DNA of 64,000 nucleotides. It comes from Aspidiotus rigidus. Taxonomy: Eukaryota; Arthropoda; Insecta; Hemiptera; Diaspididae. A model generated the notes under the pieces. The model ran no database searches and was not told where the DNA came from. It saw nothing but the letters and a program-made list of their open reading frames with translations. Below are positions 34,759 through 45,559 of this stretch, one piece after another. The stretch is from the NCBI GenBank assembly GCA_035079385.1, contig JAVHKY010000026.1:4056501-4120500 (forward strand), in the 5' to 3' direction. A program made the position numbers and the translations under genes. Position 1 is the first letter of the stretch; every line of letters starts with the position of its first letter.

Positions 34759-36698
34759 ACTGGTACTCATATCAACAGTGGCTAGAAAATAACATAAACT
34801 TAAAAATACCATTAAAATCTGATAATGATATAGAAAGTGCTACAGACTATATAACAAATATAATACAGAAGGCTGCTTGGAAATCGACCATTCCGCTAAA
34901 AACCAAAGAAGAAACAAATAATTACCCGCTAGAAATTAAACAAAAAATTGCTAAAAAAAGAAGACTAAGAAAAAAGTGGCAAAGAACTAGAAACCCTACC
35001 GACAAAAGTGCTCTAAACCAAGCTAGTGCAGAACTGAAATACCTTATCAATAAAGTCAACAACGAAACCTTTGAAAACCACTTGTACAGTCTAACAGCAA
35101 CCGATAAGACTGAGTATTCACTATGGAAGGCCACAAAACAACTAAAAAGGCCTTTCTTACCAGTACCTGTATTATGTAATGAAGATGGGACCTGGGCGCG
35201 GTCGGATAGAGAGAAAGCAGAACTGTTTGCTGAACACCTCTCCAAAGTCTTCATGCCAAACAGGGATGAACCAGATAATGAAGTTAACCAGAACCTAGAA
35301 GAACCCCTCCAGTTAAGCTTACCTATAAAGCTAACTACACCAAAAGAAGTAAGCAAGGTCAGTAGTAAGCTGCACCAAAAGAAGGCTCCAGGGTATGACT
35401 TGATAACGTCTAAGCTGCTCAGAATGCTACCAAAAAAAGGGTTAGTATTTCTAACCATTTTATATAATGCAATCATGAGAGTGTCGCATTACCCAGACTT
35501 ATGGAAAGTCTCACAAATAATTATGATACCCAAGCCTGGCAAAGAACCAAATAAAGCAAGCTCCTATAGACCTATAAGCTTACTCCCGGCCCTAAGCAAG
35601 GTATTTGAAAAAATCTTGGCTATCAGAATAAGACCATTACTAAAAACACCTGAACACCAATTTGGCTTCAGGCAAAAGCACTCAACAGTGCAACAGGTGC
35701 ACAGAATTGTTAACAAAATAGAAATGACCCTCGAAAATAAGAAATACTGCTCCGCTGTATTCTTGGACATAGAGGCCGCCTTTGATAAGGTGTGGCATAC
35801 AGGGTTACTTTACAAGATAAAGCAGCAACTACCAAGCCCGTACTATATCCTACTTAAATCATACATCGAAAACCGAATTATGTTTGTGAAGCAAGGCGAA
35901 GAAATGTCTACCTCCAGAGAAATAAAAGCAGGTGTTCCGCAAGGTAGCGTCTTAGGACCCCTGCTATATACACTATACACCTCAGACCTACCAGAGACCG
36001 AATTTGTAACAACCGCCACATTTGCTGATGATACAGCTATTCTAGGGATCAGCGAAGACAACAATGTAGCCTCTGATATTGTACACACACATCTCGGAAA
36101 AATACAAAGCTAGTTAGAAAAATGGCGCATTAAAACCAACATCAGAAAAGGAGTGCATACAACATTCACCATGAGAAAAGGCAACTGCCCACCTGTTACG
36201 CTCAACAACGAGATAGTACCAGAACGAGATAATGTAAAATACCTAGGTCTCTATCTGGATCGAAGACTAACATGGAAGAAACATCTAATAACCAAGAGAG
36301 ATGAACTAAACCTCAAGCACCGGAAACTAAACTGGATGATTGGTCGCAGATCCAAATTATCGTTGCACAACAAACTACTGGTCTACAAAATCATACTAAA
36401 GCCGGTATGGACATATGGTATAGAATTATGGAGAACTGCAACGAAGAGCAACCGCGAGAAAATACAGCGTTTTCAAAACAAGTGCCTCAGAGTAATAGCG
36501 AACGCTGGCTGGTACCATCGAAATTACGAGATCCACGACTACCTGCAGGCCAACAGCGTCGAAGATGAAATCCAACGTCGCAGTGCAAGATACCACAACC
36601 GTCTCCACGAACACCAAAATAACTTGGCTCTCGAACTACTAGACAATAGCAAAACTACTAGGCGCCTTAAGCGCACTCACGTACTTGACCTTAATTAA
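34759..36698 (+). pseudogene. Jockey LINE ORF2: reverse transcriptase, one nonsense codon
   Basis: One frame runs from the truncation point to TAA near 36698 and is broken only by TAG at 36111-36113, where the family normally has Trp (LEKW context). RT motifs in order: SSYRPISLLPALSKVFEKIL, HQFGFRQKHSTVQQ, FLDIEAAFDKVW, AGVPQGSVLGPLLY and the catalytic FADD. The thumb (NVKYLGLYLDRRLTWKKH) and the Jockey-type C-terminal region (YGIELWRTA, IQRFQNKCLRVI) follow. There is no RNase H. The endonuclease was lost by 5' truncation. The near-intact frame and clear TSD suggest a fairly recent insertion. Confidence 0.9.
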
Positions 36699-36833
36699 AT
36701 GATCATAAAAAGGGTATGCTTAATGAAGCATATCACTTTATTAATAACGTAATCAAATAATAAAAAATGTACTTATAATCTAAGGATTGATTGTAGCATA
36801 AATAAATCGTTATACAAAAAAAAAAAAAAAAAA
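34759..36833 (+). mobile_element. Jockey LINE, 5'-truncated insertion with TSD and poly(A)
   Basis: It begins inside ORF2 just before the RT, carries the rest of ORF2, a ~117-bp 3' UTR with AATAAA at 36801-36806, and an A run ending at 36833. The flanks match at 14 of 15 bases (34744-34758 and 36834-36848). This is a textbook target-primed insertion with 5' truncation. It is an independent insertion, not the missing half of the element at 20.6-23.9 kb. Confidence 0.9.
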
Positions 36834-36848
36834 ATGATATTGTGATTG
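36834..36848 (+). repeat. Target-site duplication, right copy
   Basis: ATGATATTGTGATTG directly after the poly(A). It matches 34744-34758 except for one C/T change. Confidence 0.85.
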
Positions 36849-36929
36849 TCCAACTGAAAAGTTTAATTGAGATGAGGAGACTATCTTCCACCAGGTCAGT
36901 CCCTACATGAAATCTTGTCTATTGTCCCC

Positions 36930-37550
36930 AACAAATCATGCCCAAGGGCCTAGAACGGAAAGAAAATCGTTGGCGACTGGTTTAAGAAACATACTCAGAC
37001 CTTACGCCAATCCTCTTTCAAGTTCCATCGTTTCACTTTCTACTTCAAAACCCCTTAGACCTCTCCTTCCTCTAAAATGCCTGGATTCCTCGAAAGTTCT
37101 CAAATACCTATCACAACCCCTTAGTGGCTGTAACCGTAAACTCCTCCTCAAACTCCACAATAATCTCACACGATCCTGACTCGATTGCAGTTCTCCAACT
37201 CCGACCCACTCCAACAAGACAACCTTAAAACTGCTGGACTCCATTCAATCTTTTGGGCTTCGACTAGCCCTTGGCATGCTACACACCAGCTTGTCATTCA
37301 TTTTATGTGCTAAGGCAGGTGTTCTTCGTTTCCGTCACAGCGCGTTCTCCCTCTTCTCAAATGCTTTTCTCTTTCCTGCAAAATCCTATGACCGCTCCCT
37401 CATCCTCTCCTCTGGTATGATGTCTAATCCTCCTCGTCCTCCAATGAACTTCGATCTATTAAAAAAGCTCCAGTTCTTTGGTCTACTTGAAGCCGCCCAG
37501 CCTGAAGCCTTACCCGTTTCTCTTCATGCCTCTCGCCTTTTTCATACCTA
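36930..37550 (+). pseudogene. I/Jockey-type LINE relic: RT end and connection region
   Basis: In shifting frames the plus strand gives LKCLDSSKVLKYLSQPLSGC with RKLLLKLHNNLTRS, then LKLLDSIQSFGLRLALG and CAKAGVLRFRHS. This matches the region after the RT thumb in I-clade and related LINEs (L....LS...G..R..LL..Y..L..S.LDYG, then L..LD.IQ..GLRLALGA..TSP...L..EAG..PL..R). At least two frame changes and one stop are needed, so it is dead. No RT core or 3' end is recognisable. It may belong to the same group as the RNase H relic at 58.8-59.3 kb, but the parts do not overlap. Confidence 0.6.
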
Positions 37551-37826
37551 TTGCTGATGATTCAACACTCCTATTCTAGTCCAGCACTCGACAAAAATTA
37601 GATTTCACCATGTATCTCGCCATAAACTCCCTCTCAGACAATCATGAGAAAATCATTAGCACGATGAACTCCCTCCAAACCACCTATTTCCTATTCGGCT
37701 TCATTATCCCCATTCGCCAACTCCGAGCTCACAATTCCAAGTATGGTTGCAAGGCCAATAAAGACATAGTTCTACATTCAGATATTATTTTTTTTTTATA
37801 TTATTAGGTGAATACCAATGTATATA

Positions 37827-38050
37827 TGTAAGAATATGATGCTGCATATTCTTGCACGCTGGCACTCGCAGACAGAATAGGTAGTCGTAGTTGTTATAAG
37901 AGATTAGAATAGAGATAGCGAGTGTCAGTTAATTCACGTTTTGTACGTGTAGTTGAGATATCGTTCAATAGAGACTCGGTAGCAGGAAAGACGAAGGTCT
38001 TCGGATCAATAGAGACCTGTTGCCGAGAAAGACGAAGTTCGATTCTTACA
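37827..38050 (+). mobile_element. Solo LTR (224 bp)
   Basis: Starts TGTAAGAAT and ends ATTCTTACA, the inverted TG...CA ends of a long terminal repeat. It is flanked by TATA on both sides (37823-37826 and 38051-38054), consistent with a 4-bp target duplication as in Ty3/gypsy elements, although the flanks are simple sequence. No internal LTR-element coding region is near, so it is most likely left by recombination between two LTRs. Confidence 0.6.
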
Positions 38051-38189
38051 TATATGTGTATCTAAATTCTGCATGAATTCAAAATCAGGGAGCTAAAGGT
38101 GCGAGAAACTAAATTGTAAAAGCACCTGGAGCACTCTGGATAATGTATAATAAATAATAATAAAAAAAAAAAAAAAATTAGATGCCATT

Positions 38190-38410
38190 GCAGCAGCTGT
38201 CCCGAGAATTTTTCCAAGTCCCCCTCCCATCATATAAAGCCTAGAGCCTAAAGTTTTTCCAAGTCCCGAAAATGATGACGTAACAACTTGAACGCACTGC
38301 AATTTCAAGGAAGCCGTCGTTTTTCTAAGTCCCCTCCTGTCATGTGGAAATTTTTCTAATAACTCGAGGGTCAAAATTTTTCTAGGTCCCGAAAATAATG
38401 ACGTCACAAT
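38190..38410. repeat. Diverged minisatellite monomers and CRE-like blocks
   Basis: Four loose copies of TTTTTCCAAGTCCC with CATCATATAAAGCC-like steps. AATGATGACGTAAC lies at about 38270 and a perfect TGACGTCA at 38399-38406. Confidence 0.65.
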
Positions 38411-39169
38411 TTAAATGCGCTCGCGCTCGTTTTCTGTAAATACCCCCTCAACAAAAAAAAATAGCAAAAAAAAAATTCTTATTCCAGAAATTTGGAGATA
38501 CATTCATTTTGCAACTCCTTGAAGGTTCGTTTCAAAAACTTCGAGTACAAAATGTCAGGCCATCATGGCAACCAGCGGGGCGTCGTAGTGCTTCTCCGAG
38601 AAGACGCTTTCAGTATTAGATCCATCAATTCGTGTATCAAACGATATCGTAGAGCTACCGCGCCAGATGATATCAACAAATGGTGTGATATTAAAAGCAG
38701 TTTAAGTTATGACAGATTATAGGGAGTTTTTAAATCAATTATCAAAGTCAAACCGAAATCAAGAATACACGGAAGAAAGATCAAATTCCATATCCTGAAA
38801 GGTTTATGTAGACTTACTGATTTTTCCCACGTCGCTCTTTGTGAACCATACCCATCAACTTCAACCACGGATTATTTTTAGCATGGGAACCCATGCCTCC
38901 AGCTCCTGACTGCCACATTATGCTGAAATAAGAGCTTCGTTTCAGTAATCTACTAGCCCACTTACATGATACATCAAGATTAGAATAGGTAAGAATAAAT
39001 CACAGAAAAATATCGTCGCGAGCTAGGGTCACATTACGGAAAAGAGGGGAGGGTCCAAGGGAGTTATATAGTGGACTATGCGGGAAAATTAGGAAAGAGG
39101 ATATAAAAGGATCAGAGACTACTTAGGTGGAACGCAAATATTTGTGGTTCAAGAAGTTGGTAGTTGTAG
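38411..39169. other. No gene recognised
   Basis: Short frames only (for example 38492-38722) without recognisable domains. No element ends before the long inverted repeat starts at 39170. Confidence 0.5.
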
Positions 39170-39967
39170 ACCGGGAGCTTACTTCAAATTTTTTAATTGG
39201 AGGGATCTAAATTACCGTACACTTATTTTTCGAGTATTTTGTATGAGAAATGACATCCTTGAAGTCTGGCAGCGCTAAGTGGCCGGAGACGGAAATGGCG
39301 TTAGCCACAAGTGGCCAAAAATTGTTAGATATTTAATCGGAAAGATCTATGGCTGAAATTTGGGTCAGATTGAAGTATAAGACGTATGCTTCAAGAATCA
39401 ATAAGTCTGGCAGACCTGACTAGCCGGGTTCATGGTGCCAGACGAGGATGAAGTGCAAAATTTAGCCTTAAAATTGCGATTTTAACAATAAACGTAGAGG
39501 AAATCTGAAGATTACACGGTTCCTTACTGAATATTATCGAAAATATGTCACTACATACATGAATATACCAATCCCAGCTCAAATATTCCTTATTCGACAG
39601 CGGAGTTTAATTCATTAGTGGAAAAAAGGACGTAATGAACTCGCGGGTTACGTAGCGGGTCAAGTAGCGTTTCAACTCGTTGCGTTCCCGTCATGAGCGG
39701 AACGCGTGTAACGGGAAACGTTCCTCTTTGTATAAACCTCCTTATATAATTCCTTCGAGACAAGGAAGTACTCTTTTTCATCTCCTAGGCCTCGAGCTCG
39801 TATTTTACATTCTTGAGGCAGAATGAAAAATGATTTTTTCCATCAAGTATTTCCATCAACTCCGTTCGTGTCATTGCGTTGAAACCTTCAAAAATCGTAA
39901 TTTTTTTCAAACAAAAAAGCTTCTCCATTAAATTCATTTACTTATCTGAAATCTTACTCTCTTCTCC
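39170..39967 (+). repeat. Long terminal inverted repeat, left arm (uninterrupted)
   Basis: Runs from ACCGGGAGCT to CTCTTCTCC. It contains the empty version of the hAT target (AATAAACGTAGAGGAAATC around 39486-39505), which is split by the hAT element in the other arm. Confidence 0.85.
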
Positions 39968-39989
39968 ATAAAACATAGATGCTTTTTCA

Positions 39990-40720
39990 GAATGAAAGTT
40001 GATGATTAAACCTGCAATAAAGAATTATGAACTTGATCAGGACCGTGTATAGCACATACACTCTAAGATCCAAATGTTGCACTCGGCATTGCCTTTCCAA
40101 ATTCCTGATGCTAAGTTTCCACAATTGGTCGAACACCAAATGAATTTCGGAGGCTTTATATTTCGTCACCATACTTACTGAGTTATTTTCGAGCAATGAA
40201 ACCAAAAGTACGAGGAATTTCTTTCATAGTACATATGAAGTAAGAAGAAACCATCTATTATAAACAGGTCGATAAATTCAGGAACTTCCGAAGGCAGGCT
40301 CTCGATTTTCTTTTCCAAGTAATGCATTAACGTTGATTTATAATTCTTTGTAAGACTCCCGTCTACACGACTTGAACTTCGTGGTGTAGGAGTTGGAGGA
40401 TATTTTAAAATTTCAGCAATGTCGACTTTCTGCATAAATACAGGACCTAGCCAGTATTCTTGCAAATAAATTCTTGTTGCTGATAGCTTCTTGAAGTTTT
40501 TAGCAGGCATGGATTTGTGATTGTGAATAATGCTCTCTTGTTCACTAGCAAACGTTTGTTGTTTTTGGTGTTTGATCGGCTTCGCAAACCAATATTTGTC
40601 TTTACAGCATTCTTTGATAAACTCCATCCTGGCTTTTTTCCGATATCTTCGACGCCGAGAAGAAATTTTGAAGTTCTCGCACTTCCCTTCCTGTCGCGAT
40701 ATTAAATAAACCGCTTTCAT
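39990..40720 (-). pseudogene. Decayed ORF of the long-TIR element, possible PIN/FEN-like nuclease
   Basis: The best frame runs from 40720 to 40175 (181 codons) and continues in another frame to about 39990. Visible blocks are VDIAEILKYPPTPTPRSSSR, VDGSLTKNYKSTLMHYLE, IDLFIIDGFFLLHMY and, after a frame change, IHLVFDQLWKLSIRNLERQCR. I recall the same order (VDG..K...LM..LE, then IIDG..LLH, then VFD...SIK..ER..R) from uncharacterised animal proteins, often in multi-copy families. The spacing of D in IIDG and VFD with a following R/E-rich helix recalls 5'-nuclease/PIN folds, but this is a guess. The frame break and early stop make it inactive here. Confidence 0.45.
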
Positions 40721-41740
40721 TTATTGCCTCGTCAAAAGGTTTTGATTGAACTCTTCAAACGTTGCACAGCATTTCGGTTTTTTTGAATTCGATGGGTAGA
40801 AAGCTCATTTACTACTTCATTTGTTTTTTTGAGTCCAACATCTTCAAAAACTGTTGAAATAATATCTGTCACAATAGAATAACGTCTAGTCCATTGCTAT
40901 CGAGCCGATACAGAATTGGTGAAATGTGAGATTCATGTGAGTTTATTAGCAGCGTCCGCGTTTATTGTTTGTTTTAGAGTCAAATCAACAGGTGACCTTG
41001 AGAAATTTAAACGTGTTTGTCGGATAGCAAAACATTTTGACTGAATGGTTGGAATCAAGTCAGGATGAGTATCATCAAATTATCATAATATTTCACTAGC
41101 CAACGAGTATAATTTGGCTGACTAAATATAAAGAAGAGGTTTGTAATTTTTGGTAGAATGTAGACACGAAAGTGGAAGTCTCTTGCCCTAATACTTCTGC
41201 TCAAAAGAAAATAATATTTCATAAACTTCACGTATAACATGAAGAATTGAGGCGTTTTACCGTGGCCGGAGAGGAGGGTAAAATTTGAGATAAGTGAATG
41301 AATTTAATGGAGAAGCTTTTTTGTTTGAAAAAAATTATGGTTTCAACGCAATGACACGAACGGAGTTGATGAAAATACTTGATATAAAAAATCATTTTTC
41401 ATTCTGCCTGTTTTTTTAAGAATGTAAAATACGAGCTCGAGGCCTAGGAGATGAAAAAGAGTACTTCCTTGTCTCGAAGGAATTATATAAGGAGGTTTAT
41501 ACAACGAAGAACGTTTCCCTCTACACGCGTTCCGCTCATGACGGGAACGCAACGAGTTGAAACGCTACTTGACCCGCTACATAACCCGCGAGTTCAATAC
41601 GTCCTTTTTTTCACTAATGAATTAAACTCCGCTGTCGAATAAGGAATATTTGAGCTGGGATTGGTATATTCATGTATGTAGTGACATATTTTCGATAATA
41701 TTCAGTAAAGAACCGTGTAATCTTCAGATTTCCTCTACGT

Positions 41741-43405
41741 CAGTGTTTCTCAACCGGTGTGCCGCGGTACATCACTGTGCCGCAAGCCCGCCTCAGGTGT
41801 GCCGCAAAAGTTTTATCAAGAACACAAATTAATATGAACTAAAAAAAGAATTGCCATTTTTTTTTTTATAATTTGACAAAAATGTTATAAATAAATAAAA
41901 ATATTTTATTAATATAAATAAATATTTTCCGATTAAATAATTTTATAAAACAAAAATAATTTCAATTCTTAGTACAAAGTAATTTTTTGAAATTCAATTT
42001 ATTGATTTGAATAAGGAAATAAATTTAAATAATTAAATCCTTAATTATATCTTTAAGGATAACAGGATGATTAAATAAAATATTTTTAATTTGTTACCTC
42101 GATGTTGAATGAATAAAATTATATTAAAAGAATTTATATGATTTAGTCTGTAGTTCTACTTAATTAATTAGAAATACAATCTATTTTAATATTTATTGAT
42201 GGCATTGTTCATGAATGAATTACATGTAGGTTTAAATGGAACACCCCGACGATATATTATTTTCTCTGATTTTATTATATTTTGAAATAATTTATCAACA
42301 AAAAATTATAAAATAAAAAAATTCTATTAATAATTATAGACAAAAATTTCTCATTTAAAAAATACAATATTGAATTAATTAAATGGATAATAATTAAATT
42401 TTTAATAATAATTGATATTTGAAATTATTTAAAAGTTAAAATTAAAAATAAAGCTAATCTCATAATCTAAAAATCAAACTTTTCAAAAGCAATTAAAAAT
42501 TAAATTTCAAATTTAAAAATTAATATTCTCTATATACATAATCTGAAAATCATAAAAGTTATACTTGAAGAAATAAGATAATTAGATTTATTAATGATAT
42601 AAAAAAAAATTCAATTTAAATATAATTGAATAGAAATTTTTATTAAAAAATAAATTAAAATATTTATTTTAATAACACAGATAAAATGAATTGTGTATTT
42701 TGTATTTAATTTAATTAATATAAATTAAATTTATAATTTATTTATTAATAATAATTTCAATTTTTATTATAATCAAAATATTAACGATCGATTTTTTTAA
42801 TATTAATTAATATTAATTAATTTTTTTAAAATCAGTTTTCAATTATTTTTTTAATAATTGATATTTTTGTTTTTTTTTAAATTTAAATTAATTATTTCAA
42901 TAATGAAATTACTCGAAAAAGTAATCATAAGCACTATCTGACCGATGTGTTCCAATTCTTGAATGATGTCAGTTCCAGTCATGATTAGTTAAACTTGAGT
43001 CAAAACCTGCACTCACTGCCATGAAAATCAAGAATATTCTGCGACTTGGTCAAAAATACAGATTATGTTTCATGTTTCCCCATAAATTTCGGAATTAGAA
43101 GAGCCCAAAGGGTTTCCAGTAAATGCAGGAAATATTCAAACACTTTTGCGTATTTTGGCGGCAAAATTTTTTTGAGTACCGGTGGAAGATCAAAGCTCTT
43201 GTTTTCCGGAACCGTAGTATAGAGAAAGAAGGGTGAGGCCTCATATAGCCATCTTGAAGGCCACAAATTCTGAAATTAGGAGGAGGAAGTCAGTAGAAAC
43301 ATAAAAAAATTTTCGATACAATTTGGAGTTCTGGAAATGCTGTGCCGCAGTAATATCGTCTCATGGAAAAATGTGCCGCGATATAAGAAAGGTTGAGAAA
43401 CAATG
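41741..43405 (+). mobile_element. Non-autonomous hAT element carrying mitochondrial DNA, copy 1
   Basis: The ends are CAGTGTTTCTCAACC at 41741 and its near complement GGTTGAGAAACAATG ending at 43405, a hAT-type terminal inverted repeat, followed inward by GTGCCGCGG-rich subterminal sequence. Perfect 8-bp target duplications CTCTACGT lie at 41733-41740 and 43406-43413, and the other arm of the host repeat shows the same site once and unfilled. The interior has no transposase frame. About 1 kb of it is mitochondrial-derived (see 41900-42890); the rest resembles copy 2 at 55841-57613. Movement would have needed a transposase supplied from elsewhere. Confidence 0.9.
41900..42890 (+). other. Nuclear mitochondrial segment (16S rRNA and cox1) inside hAT copy 1
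   Basis: Very AT-rich. At 42055-42069 AAGGATAACAGGATG and at 42093-42109 TTACCTCGATGTTGAAT correspond to the conserved peptidyl-transferase region of insect 16S rRNA (GGATAACAG, then ACCTCGATGTTG). Shortly after, TTTAAATGGAACACCCCGAC at 42231 and the following bases read LNGTPRRYIIFSDF, then WNN with TGA as Trp, the cox1 region with the PRRY motif. The 16S and cox1 fragments are juxtaposed although the genes are not neighbours in the standard insect order, so the insert is composite or rearranged. The limits are approximate. Confidence 0.75.
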
Positions 43406-43736
43406 CTCTACGTTTATTGTTAAAATCGCAATTTTAAGGCTAAATTTTGCACTTCATCCTCGTCTGGCACCTTGAACCTGGCCCGTCAGGTCTGCCATAC
43501 TTATTGATTCTTGAAGCATACGTCTTATACTTCAATCTGACCCGAATTTAAGCCATAGATCTTTCCGATTAAATATCTAACAATTTTTGTCCACTTGTGG
43601 CTAACGCCATTTCCGTCTCCGGCCACTTAGCACTGCCAGACTTCAAGGATGTCATTTCTCATACAAAATACTCGAAAAATAAGTGTACGATAATTTTAGA
43701 TCCCTCCAATTAAGAAATTTGCAGTGAGCTCCCGGT

Positions 43737-45220
43737 TTTTGCACGGAGCTGACAGAAAGAGTGAGGGAAAAATGACCCATTCGGTACCTCGATCATATTC
43801 CAAGAAATCACTTTTAATACTCCAAAAAGCTCATGTCAAAATTGTGTTCAGGTTGAGGACGAATGTTTTGGATGTATAAAACGTAACTATTCAAAATTTA
43901 CCTGGCTGTATTTGTTCGCAACGACTGCTAATTCGTGTTCAGCTGTAATCGGATGATACACGGGAGCGCACGACTATCTTTTTTTAATCGTCATTATTTT
44001 CCCCGCGTCATCCAATAAAATAGAAAATACGGTCGATAAAAGGCGCACATTGCAACAATTTTCGACCCTTGTTTACATGCCACATGTATCGGCCAAATAC
44101 GTAATATTCGTCGCAAAAGAGATAATTAAGTCTGCCATCGACGTCCAAATTATGTAAATCAAATAACCATTCCATATTTAAATGGATTCTCGCTCATCGC
44201 CTCGTTTGCAGATAACGACGGACTGACGATCTCCAATTTTTTTCATTTTAGTCTGAAATATACAGAAGATGAAAGTCTCAATTACGTGTACAGAAAAACG
44301 AAGGTGTATACTAAAGTCTATAATATATAGAACAAGTTCATAATGCACAATTTCACTCTTTGTGAGAAGATAAAGAGGATGGTTTTGTTTACCAAATACT
44401 ATGAAGAATAGACGCGATCAACGCGCTTGTTCTAAACTTAAACTTCTCGCTGTCATCTAGAAACGGTGAAACGAAGATTTGACATTTTTAGAACGAGGAT
44501 AATCTATATTTACCCTCGAAGAATATATGATATGCAAGATAATATAAGCGAAATGTCGCAAAACCAACGTTTAAAAAATAAAGTAAAAAAACTTCAACAG
44601 AAACTGATAAGGCCAGAAAAATAAAGAAACTTATGTATGCCAAAAAAAGAACAAACTGAGTACTGCCCGTCCATTTCTAAAAGTAATAAAAAAAAAAAAG
44701 ATACAGTCATAATTTCCGGTATTGTTCGGAGAAAAAAATGGAAGATATACTGGTATGTAGTATTGTATTCTTTTTCGTATGATGTGTACACACATATGTG
44801 TAGTATACGCGCACCTCCATGTCTAATCGGCTGGAAAATATATTAAAAGTTTTACAGTAATTTTTTTTCATTCGCTATGATTTTTAACATTCGTATTATT
44901 TTAACATATTCTAATTCACCAGATGAGATCGTTACCTCGCATAAAATAAATGGCTTACATACAGAAAAAATGAGGGTTCAAGCACTGCGTAAATTGTTCG
45001 ATATGCGGCAAATATTTATAATACGGTACAAATGTAAAAGGAAATAATGCTCTTCATATCTTACGAGACAGATGTAACGGAATTCCGTCTTATTCCAGAA
45101 GTAAAACGGTTTTGGATATACATACGTTTGATACGAGTACTACTTTTCCTATAGATATCAACTGTTTTACAGTCCTGAGCATTGACTCGAAATTTATTCA
45201 AATTAATCACTTCCGGTATA
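43737..45220. other. No gene recognised
   Basis: AT-rich sequence, short frames only. A palindromic ATGTGTACACACATATGTG stretch lies near 44780-44800. Confidence 0.5.
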
Positions 45221-45225
45221 AAATG

Positions 45226-45450
45226 TACAGTTTCGAGATGGACTTTACTAAAGCTTTTGATTCCATAATACAAGAACTCTGTTTTGAAAAGTTGCGTATT
45301 TTTGGTTTCTCTCCCCTCCCCCTGCTATAAAGTGGTGCAAGTAGTTTCTAAGTCAGAGGCGCCAGAGTGTCAGAATAGGTTGTGACCTGTCTCAGACGAC
45401 TCCTGGTCCTAAAGTGGTCCCTGAGGGTTCGTCTCTCTGGGACCACTACG
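45226..45450 (+). pseudogene. LINE reverse-transcriptase fragment
   Basis: EMDFTKAFDSIIQELCFEKL and RIFGFS give the RT block with the first catalytic Asp (DF.KAFD). About 60 bases on, in another frame, SQRRQSVRIGCDLSQTTPGP then VPEGSSL matches the following block (RRQ.V.IG......GVPQGS.LGPLLF) with Q changed to E. The part with the catalytic YADD pair is not found. Only ~75 codons remain, with a frame change; the clade cannot be set. Confidence 0.7.
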
Positions 45451-45559
45451 ATCTCTCGAAAGCAATTTCTCATTGCAAATACCATCTCAGGGTGTCTACT
45501 GAACAGAAATTCTGAAAATACTTGACATTTACTTGACGTTTTTTGAAAGTAACGAGTTA

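Larger units (their letters stand above)
39170..43736. mobile_element. Large DNA element with ~800-bp terminal inverted repeats
   Basis: ACCGGGAGCT at 39170 and AGCTCCCGGT ending at 43736 are the outer tips. The left arm is 39170-39967 (798 bp). The right arm is 41268-43736, of which 1673 bp are a later hAT insertion plus its duplicated target, leaving 796 bp. The 1300-bp centre holds a decayed ORF. The arms remain very similar along their whole length. I see no clear target duplication next to the tips, so the transposon class is unknown. Confidence 0.8.
41268..43736 (-). repeat. Long terminal inverted repeat, right arm (split by hAT)
   Basis: Reverse complement of 39170-39967, interrupted at 41741-43405 by a hAT element with duplicated target CTCTACGT. 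Removing the insert restores full collinearity with the left arm. Confidence 0.85.

Noticed and set aside
20640..36833. The two Jockey parts (20.6-23.9 kb and 34.8-36.8 kb) as one LINE split by a 10.8-kb insertion
   Set aside because: The right part has its own target duplication (34744-34758 and 36834-36848) starting exactly at its 5' truncation, so it is an independent insertion. The end of the endonuclease is also missing between them.
38492..38722. 76-codon frame as a small gene
   Set aside because: No recognised domain and no supporting context.
41343..41642. Short frames in the long inverted repeat (also mirrored at 39590-39781)
   Set aside because: They are present in both arms only because of the duplication. 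No domain and not longer than chance.
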